Below, piece by piece: positions 59,590 through 64,000 of a DNA stretch of 64,000 nucleotides. Numbering within the stretch: the first letter of the stretch is position 1; every line of letters starts with the position of its first letter. Where the stretch lies: the NCBI RefSeq assembly GCF_000621505.1, contig NZ_KK211296.1, forward strand, positions 48,300 to 112,299, in the 5' to 3' direction. Below the pieces are notes generated by a model. It did not search any database. It worked only from the letters and a program-made list of their open reading frames with translations, and was not told the origin of the DNA. The position numbers and the translations under genes are program-made. This DNA comes from Ruminiclostridium cellobioparum DSM 1351 = ATCC 15832 (GTDB lineage Bacteria > Bacillota > Clostridia > Acetivibrionales > DSM-1351).

Positions 59590-61119
59590 ATGTTAAATTT
59601 GAAAAAGGCTTCATCAGTTATTGTTGTGCTGGCTCTTACCACATCCATGCTGATAGGCTGCGGCAAAAGCTCCGAGCAGCCTGCAGCAGAAAGCACAAGC
59701 AGTGCCGGAACAAACAGTACCGCGGCTGCGTCTACTGAGACCGGCGGTGTTCCGAAGGATTTTGTAGAACTGAAGGTACTTTACCCCGGTGACATGTCAG
59801 GGCGTATGGAAGACTTTCTCAACAATGAATATAAAGACAGGCTGAAAAATGATCTTAACATGAGCCTGGAAGTCATGTATTCACCCTGGGACCAGTATTG
59901 GAATAAAAAAGATATGATGCTGGCGGCAAATGAGCAGATCGATTGGTACTGGGACGGTTTTTCAAACTTGAGCCAGATAACTTCCAAAAATCAGAACATT
60001 CCTCTGGATGACCTGCTGAAATATGCACCCGACCTTCTGAAGGCAATACCAATGGAAAACATAAATGCGGCTAAAATTAACGGCAAAATAATGGGTATAC
60101 CGGCAACAAACGCTCCCACGTCAGCAATGCTGCAGCAGGTTGATATAAGACAGGATTTACTTGAGGCTGTTGGGATGACTGAAATTAAAACTACGGCTGA
60201 CCTGAAGCAGTTCGGAGAAAAAGTAAAGGCAAAATATCCGGATATGAATGCAGGTTCCCATCCTGTAATTTCGGCTCTGGCAAGAGAGTTTTCAGACCAG
60301 GGGCTTATATTTATAACCGATTCCTTCATGTTGTGCGCCGGACAGGATGACAATAAAATATACAGCTTCTATGAAACCGATGCATATAAAAAGCTTTGTG
60401 AGTACAACAGGGAGTTATATCTGGAAAAACTCTATACCGATGATGTCACCATCAAATATAACGAAGGCGATGCCAGAATGAAGACCGGCAAGTACATTTG
60501 GGGAGAGGCGTCCCTGGGCAAAAATCTGGAAATAATCCAGGATGTGAGAAAGAATGCTCCCGATGCAAGGTTGGAGACATACCTCATAGCTCCCGAAAAG
60601 CCAAAGTACAGAGCATCTCCCAGTGGTGAAGTGATATGCATATCTCCAACAAGTGCCAACCCTGAAAGAACTGTTATGTATCTCAACTGGATATTCAAGA
60701 ATCAGGACAATTATCTCACCACTATCTACGGTGTGAAGGACAAGGACTATAAAATAGAAAATAACAGAATAAAACTCCTGACAAACGACAGTTTCTTCTA
60801 TGAGTGGATGTTCAGGAATGTAAATTATCAAATGTTTACCGATGATGTAAGCGATAAGTATATTGAAACATACAAGAACTGGGATAAGGATTCCAAGCTT
60901 TCAAATACCTTCGGCTTCGTATTTGATTCCTCTTCTGTAAAAACAGAGGAAGCCAGGATTAAGGATGTGGTAGGAAAACAACTGGTTCCCATGTCCACAG
61001 GGTTCATTGATTCCAAGGATAATTACGAAAAGGCAATGAAAGCGCTGAAGACCGCAGGTATAGACAAATACAGAGAAGAGTGCCAGAAGCAGTTCGACGC
61101 ATTTCTTGCAGGAAAATAA
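59590..61119 (+). CDS. Extracellular sugar-binding lipoprotein (LplA family)
   Basis: This 509-residue lipoprotein has the lipobox IGC at the end of the signal peptide and a Ser/Thr/Ala-rich linker. VELKVLYPGDMSGRMEDFLNNEYKDRLKNDLNMSLEVMYSPWDQYW opens the binding fold, and TSANPERTVMYLNWIFKNQDNYLTTIYGVKDKDYKIENNRIKLL is typical of oligogalacturonide/lipo-type SBPs. AGGAGG precedes the ATG. It provides specificity to the LplB/LplC permeases, probably for an oligosaccharide or glycoside. Confidence 0.93.
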   Translation: MLNLKKASSVIVVLALTTSMLIGCGKSSEQPAAESTSSAGTNSTAAASTETGGVPKDFVELKVLYPGDMSGRMEDFLNNEYKDRLKNDLNMSLEVMYSPWDQYWNKKDMMLAANEQIDWYWDGFSNLSQITSKNQNIPLDDLLKYAPDLLKAIPMENINAAKINGKIMGIPATNAPTSAMLQQVDIRQDLLEAVGMTEIKTTADLKQFGEKVKAKYPDMNAGSHPVISALAREFSDQGLIFITDSFMLCAGQDDNKIYSFYETDAYKKLCEYNRELYLEKLYTDDVTIKYNEGDARMKTGKYIWGEASLGKNLEIIQDVRKNAPDARLETYLIAPEKPKYRASPSGEVICISPTSANPERTVMYLNWIFKNQDNYLTTIYGVKDKDYKIENNRIKLLTNDSFFYEWMFRNVNYQMFTDDVSDKYIETYKNWDKDSKLSNTFGFVFDSSSVKTEEARIKDVVGKQLVPMSTGFIDSKDNYEKAMKALKTAGIDKYREECQKQFDAFLAGK

Positions 61120-61171
61120 AAACTGAATATACCGGCAGAAATAAATAACATCAATAATGACATTAATAGTC

Positions 61172-61260
61172 AACATCAATAAATAATTGCCATAAAGTAC
61201 ATGCCTGAAATCTTACAGCTCATCACAGGAGTTTCAATATAATTTCAGGCGTGTACTTTT
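61172..61260. repeat. Truncated family B element
   Basis: AACATCAATAA (61172-61182), AAGTACATGCCTGAAAT (61195-61211) and ATTTCAGGCGTGTACTT (61242-61258) match the left arm and stem of the element at 28983-29211 almost exactly, but the central hairpins and the right closing helix are missing. It lies between the sugar-binding protein and the acyltransferase and could act as a transcript 3' hairpin. Confidence 0.6.
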
Positions 61261-61319
61261 AATCGAGTTCCATTTACCCAAGTCATACTGCTTTTAAAAA
61301 ATTACGGAGGTTCCGAGTA

Positions 61320-62624
61320 ATGAAGGCTTTTACCCAAGACGATAAATCAATAGAAATACTGGAAAATTTTTATGAGACCCTGAAAACTGCAAGGATAGTT
61401 GAAGATTACATACCTGAGAAATCCCTGGCGGAATTTTTTATGAGGGATAATACTGATTTCTTAAAATTTGAATTTGTCAGTGAGGCAAATTATTATTTGC
61501 AGCTTCCCGGAGAAGCCATTGATGACTTGGCAGAATTGGTCGACAAAATATATGCCAGCGGGGAACTTATCAAATTTGTACAGTATTGCCATCTCAGGAT
61601 TTATCACATGGAGGAATATGATGAAAAAAGAATCCTTGATCCATACAGGCTTAAGGAAATACTTGGAGAACAGGCCAATTTGCTGCCGGTATTGATTTTA
61701 ATATCAGGTATTCATGGTACAATTAATTATTATAAAGCCAAGGGTATTGAAAATGAGATTTTAATAGCTACACTCAAAACCCTGAAGGATTTCATGTGCG
61801 GTTTTAAAAGCAGGTATGGCTGCTGGGGAATCGATGACTTTAAATGGCTGACCCACTTTTTTTATGGCAGAATTTTCAGAATCGGGAGACTTAATTTTTA
61901 TCCAAAATACTTTGAGAGCAGATTGCTTGTATACCGGAATATCAATAACGGCAGGGTATGTGCCCTATCGGAACCGGATGTCACATATACGAGCGAAGGC
62001 AAAGTTGTCGGAACCAACGGAATATTTAATACTGAAAATTCTTTTGTGGCAGTGTATGAAGAAGATGACGGCTGCATATGCGGCAATCCCGTTTTGCCCT
62101 CGGGACATGCCCTGAAGGAGACGGTAAAACTGTCAAAGAATGAATGGATGCGGGTTCTGTCCAAAGGTGATATAGTATTGGATGTGCATATTCCGGGAGG
62201 AACCGGGCTGGACAATGAGGAATGCAGAAAAGCCTTTGTCGAGGCGGTTTCCTTCTATAGAACATATTTTGATTATCAGGAATGCAGGGGCTTTGTGTGT
62301 GAGTCCTGGCTGCTGGACCCTCAAATGCAGCAGTTGCTTCCAAAGACTTCAAATATATTCAGGTTCCAGCGGGAATTCTACCTGTATCCGGTGCTTTCGG
62401 ATGAAAAACAGACTTTTCAGAATTTATTCGGTGCCGGGCATACCGACTTAAGCAAAGTGAAAATAGTTACAAGTCTTCAGACAGCTGTGGCCGGTTATAT
62501 GAAAAAGGGCAATCATATGTGTATGGGCGGAATGTTTATGCTGGAAAGTGATTTGAAAAATTGGGGAAGTGAGTTTTATCAGAAGGATTTCAGCTGGATG
62601 CTTGACGGGAGACTGAAAAATTAA
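61320..62624 (+). CDS. GNAT-like acyltransferase-domain protein
   Basis: This 434-residue cytoplasmic protein has no signal peptide. The N-terminal half is helical (SLAEFFMRDNTDFLKFEFVSEAN ... RLKEILGEQANLLPVLILISGIHGTINYYKAKGI). The C-terminal half has WMRVLSKGDIVLDVHIPGGTGLDNEECRKAFVEAVSFYRTYFDYQECRGFVCESWLLDPQMQQLLPKTSNIFRFQREFYLYP, resembling the NAT_N plus GNAT_C two-domain acyltransferases. The acceptor is unknown; its place in the sugar locus suggests acylation of a carbohydrate or its regulator. CGGAGG precedes the ATG. Confidence 0.75.
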   Translation: MKAFTQDDKSIEILENFYETLKTARIVEDYIPEKSLAEFFMRDNTDFLKFEFVSEANYYLQLPGEAIDDLAELVDKIYASGELIKFVQYCHLRIYHMEEYDEKRILDPYRLKEILGEQANLLPVLILISGIHGTINYYKAKGIENEILIATLKTLKDFMCGFKSRYGCWGIDDFKWLTHFFYGRIFRIGRLNFYPKYFESRLLVYRNINNGRVCALSEPDVTYTSEGKVVGTNGIFNTENSFVAVYEEDDGCICGNPVLPSGHALKETVKLSKNEWMRVLSKGDIVLDVHIPGGTGLDNEECRKAFVEAVSFYRTYFDYQECRGFVCESWLLDPQMQQLLPKTSNIFRFQREFYLYPVLSDEKQTFQNLFGAGHTDLSKVKIVTSLQTAVAGYMKKGNHMCMGGMFMLESDLKNWGSEFYQKDFSWMLDGRLKN

Positions 62625-62686
62625 CTTGATAAAATATATATGCAGGGGTAATATTAGTTTACAAAAAACTCAAAGGAAGGCTGTGT

Positions 62687-64000
62687 ATGATTAATAGGGA
62701 AGTTCTTTCAAGTGCTATACGGTCAAAGAAACTGCTAATAAAACTTCTTTTAAGTTATTTGGGAACCGCAATAGTTGCGGTATTATTAATCACATTGCTC
62801 AATACTTATTGGGTAAAAAATGAGAGCATAAAGGATATCAATTCCATTACCGAGCTGGCACTTTCAAATATTGCCGTGCTGGGGACAAATATGTTTGAAT
62901 CCACGCAAAACATGGCTTTTGTACTATATAACGATCCCTATGTGAAGAATCTGCTGAGCTCCAGTGAGATTAACGGATTGGATATCATGGGTGTCACCTA
63001 TGATATAGAAAGACTTAAGATATCCAATCCTTCTATTTTTTCAGTATACGTATGGAATAAAAACTCAATAGTTTTTAGAACCAGCAGGGGAATCGGCTAT
63101 GAAGAAAGCCATGAAACCATATCTGAAATTGTAAAGGAAGGACCTGTATTATATCCCGTTCCGAGAAGGATAAGCAATAACAACGACAAACCGGTGGACG
63201 TATATACAATAATTTATCATGAGCCGGGACTCGGAGATGATTCTGCAATTGTACTTAATATTGATGCCAATGCACTTTATAATCAAGTCTATACCGAGTT
63301 TTCCAAACCTCAGCAGGATATTTTTATTGTTGATAAAACCGGAAAAGTTTTATTACATAATGATATTGAAAGATTATCGACAAATATAAAAAATGAAACC
63401 TATTTCAGAAACGCAGCCGCTGCCGGCCGCAGCTCGGGAAGCTTCAGTGTCTATGAGGGCGGGCATAACTGGGTGTATAACTACGTTATTGCAAAAAACA
63501 AAAAGTATATCGTATTTAGTAAAAGTGAATACAGCATGCTGTTCAGCAAGGTCACCAAAATCAGAAATACAATCCTGCTGACCTGTTCTGTTGTTCTTGT
63601 GCTTATTTTTTTCCTGTCAATAATGCTGTCAAGATGGCTTTATACACCTATAAACAATGTATTCAGCAATATAAGCGTACTTTTTAAAGGCTCAAATATA
63701 AGTCAACCCGATAAGCCCGAAAACAATGAATATAAATTTATTTCACAGGCGGTTGGAAGTCTGGTTCAAAGGTTGAATACCCTGGAGAAGGATAATGAAT
63801 CAAATTTTAATATCATGCGCACGGCATTTTTCAAGTCGGTGCTGACCGAGCCCGGCAATATTAATAAGGATATATTCCCTGATAATATATTGAAATACAA
63901 GATCCTCAATGCAATCAATGACAACTACTGTATTATTGTAATGAGGCTGGATAATTACAGTGATTTTCTTTTGAATAATAATAAAGAGGCTATAGACTTC
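62687..64000 (+). CDS. Membrane AraC-type regulator with extracytoplasmic sensor, truncated by the window end
   Basis: The frame runs open for 438 codons to the last base. TM1 is at about 18-42, the extracytoplasmic domain of about 240 residues resembles a Cache-like sensor (IVDKTGKVLLHNDIERL ... SGSFSVYEGGHNWVYNYVIAKNKKYIVFSKSEYSML), and TM2 is at about 290-312 (ILLTCSVVLVLIFFLSIMLSRW). The C-terminal helix-turn-helix expected of YesN/AraC-type regulators that control LplABC loci lies beyond the window, so the class is inferred. AAAGGAAGG precedes the ATG. Confidence 0.8.
   Translation, partial: MINREVLSSAIRSKKLLIKLLLSYLGTAIVAVLLITLLNTYWVKNESIKDINSITELALSNIAVLGTNMFESTQNMAFVLYNDPYVKNLLSSSEINGLDIMGVTYDIERLKISNPSIFSVYVWNKNSIVFRTSRGIGYEESHETISEIVKEGPVLYPVPRRISNNNDKPVDVYTIIYHEPGLGDDSAIVLNIDANALYNQVYTEFSKPQQDIFIVDKTGKVLLHNDIERLSTNIKNETYFRNAAAAGRSSGSFSVYEGGHNWVYNYVIAKNKKYIVFSKSEYSMLFSKVTKIRNTILLTCSVVLVLIFFLSIMLSRWLYTPINNVFSNISVLFKGSNISQPDKPENNEYKFISQAVGSLVQRLNTLEKDNESNFNIMRTAFFKSVLTEPGNINKDIFPDNILKYKILNAINDNYCIIVMRLDNYSDFLLNNNKEAIDF

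Overview
The window looks like the chromosome of a low-to-moderate G+C, anaerobic, spore-former-type Firmicute of the Clostridia. Codon use, strong GGAGG ribosome sites with frequent TTG/GTG starts, PadR/DUF2812 and Rrf2 regulators, LplB/LplC-type sugar ABC transporters and a GH31 locus fit the mesophilic cellulolytic clostridia (Ruminiclostridium-like). That genus placement is an inference from gene content, not a database match. I see no rRNA, tRNA, CRISPR array, prophage or transposase gene.

Layout. 1-8.6 kb: a ferritin-like protein with a Met/Asn/Gln repeat, a DedA protein, an OmpR-type two-component system with a secreted decapeptide-repeat protein that appears to be its target, a DMT exporter, an AraC regulator, an SDR and a ThuA-like protein. 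8.7-17.7 kb: a surface 5'-nucleotidase, a PadR/DUF2812/ABC-2 operon behind an array of palindromes, manA, a 277-bp miniature element with perfect terminal inverted repeats, and a second ABC exporter. 17.8-23.8 kb: an ECF nickel/cobalt importer (CbiMN, CbiQ, CbiO) behind a structured leader, followed by DUF3842, CooT and TPR genes, then bioY under a BirA-type operator. 24-28.9 kb: an ECF sigma/anti-sigma pair, a formate/nitrite channel and topoisomerase III. 29.3-35 kb: a sulfur block with LarE, a PLP trans-sulfuration enzyme, an Rrf2 (CymR-like) regulator and MetNIQ. 35.3-43 kb: a broken TetR gene beside an HXXEE membrane protein and a hydrolase; a nitrate/taurine-type ABC transporter whose binding protein is frameshifted; a PQ-loop protein, a polysaccharide deacetylase and an M23 peptidase. 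43-50.8 kb: a polar amino-acid ABC transporter split by a terminator and a repeat element, and an XRE-cupin/potABCD operon with phased operator half-sites. 51-64 kb: a secreted DUF4832-like protein, and a divergent carbohydrate locus (AraC, GH31, Gfo/Idh/MocA on the minus strand; LplB/LplC/lipoprotein, a GNAT-like acyltransferase and a membrane AraC regulator cut by the window end on the plus strand).

The most unusual feature is not a gene. At least three intergenic palindromic elements (28983-29211, 40411-40515, 45033-45265), with decayed relatives at 53152-53255 and 61172-61260, share a closing helix interrupted by a conserved GCGA/GGRA internal loop. Their interiors change sequence but keep pairing, which suggests selection on a folded RNA or single-stranded DNA. 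The nickel-transporter leader and the shared direct repeats of the two-component system are the next most interesting signals.
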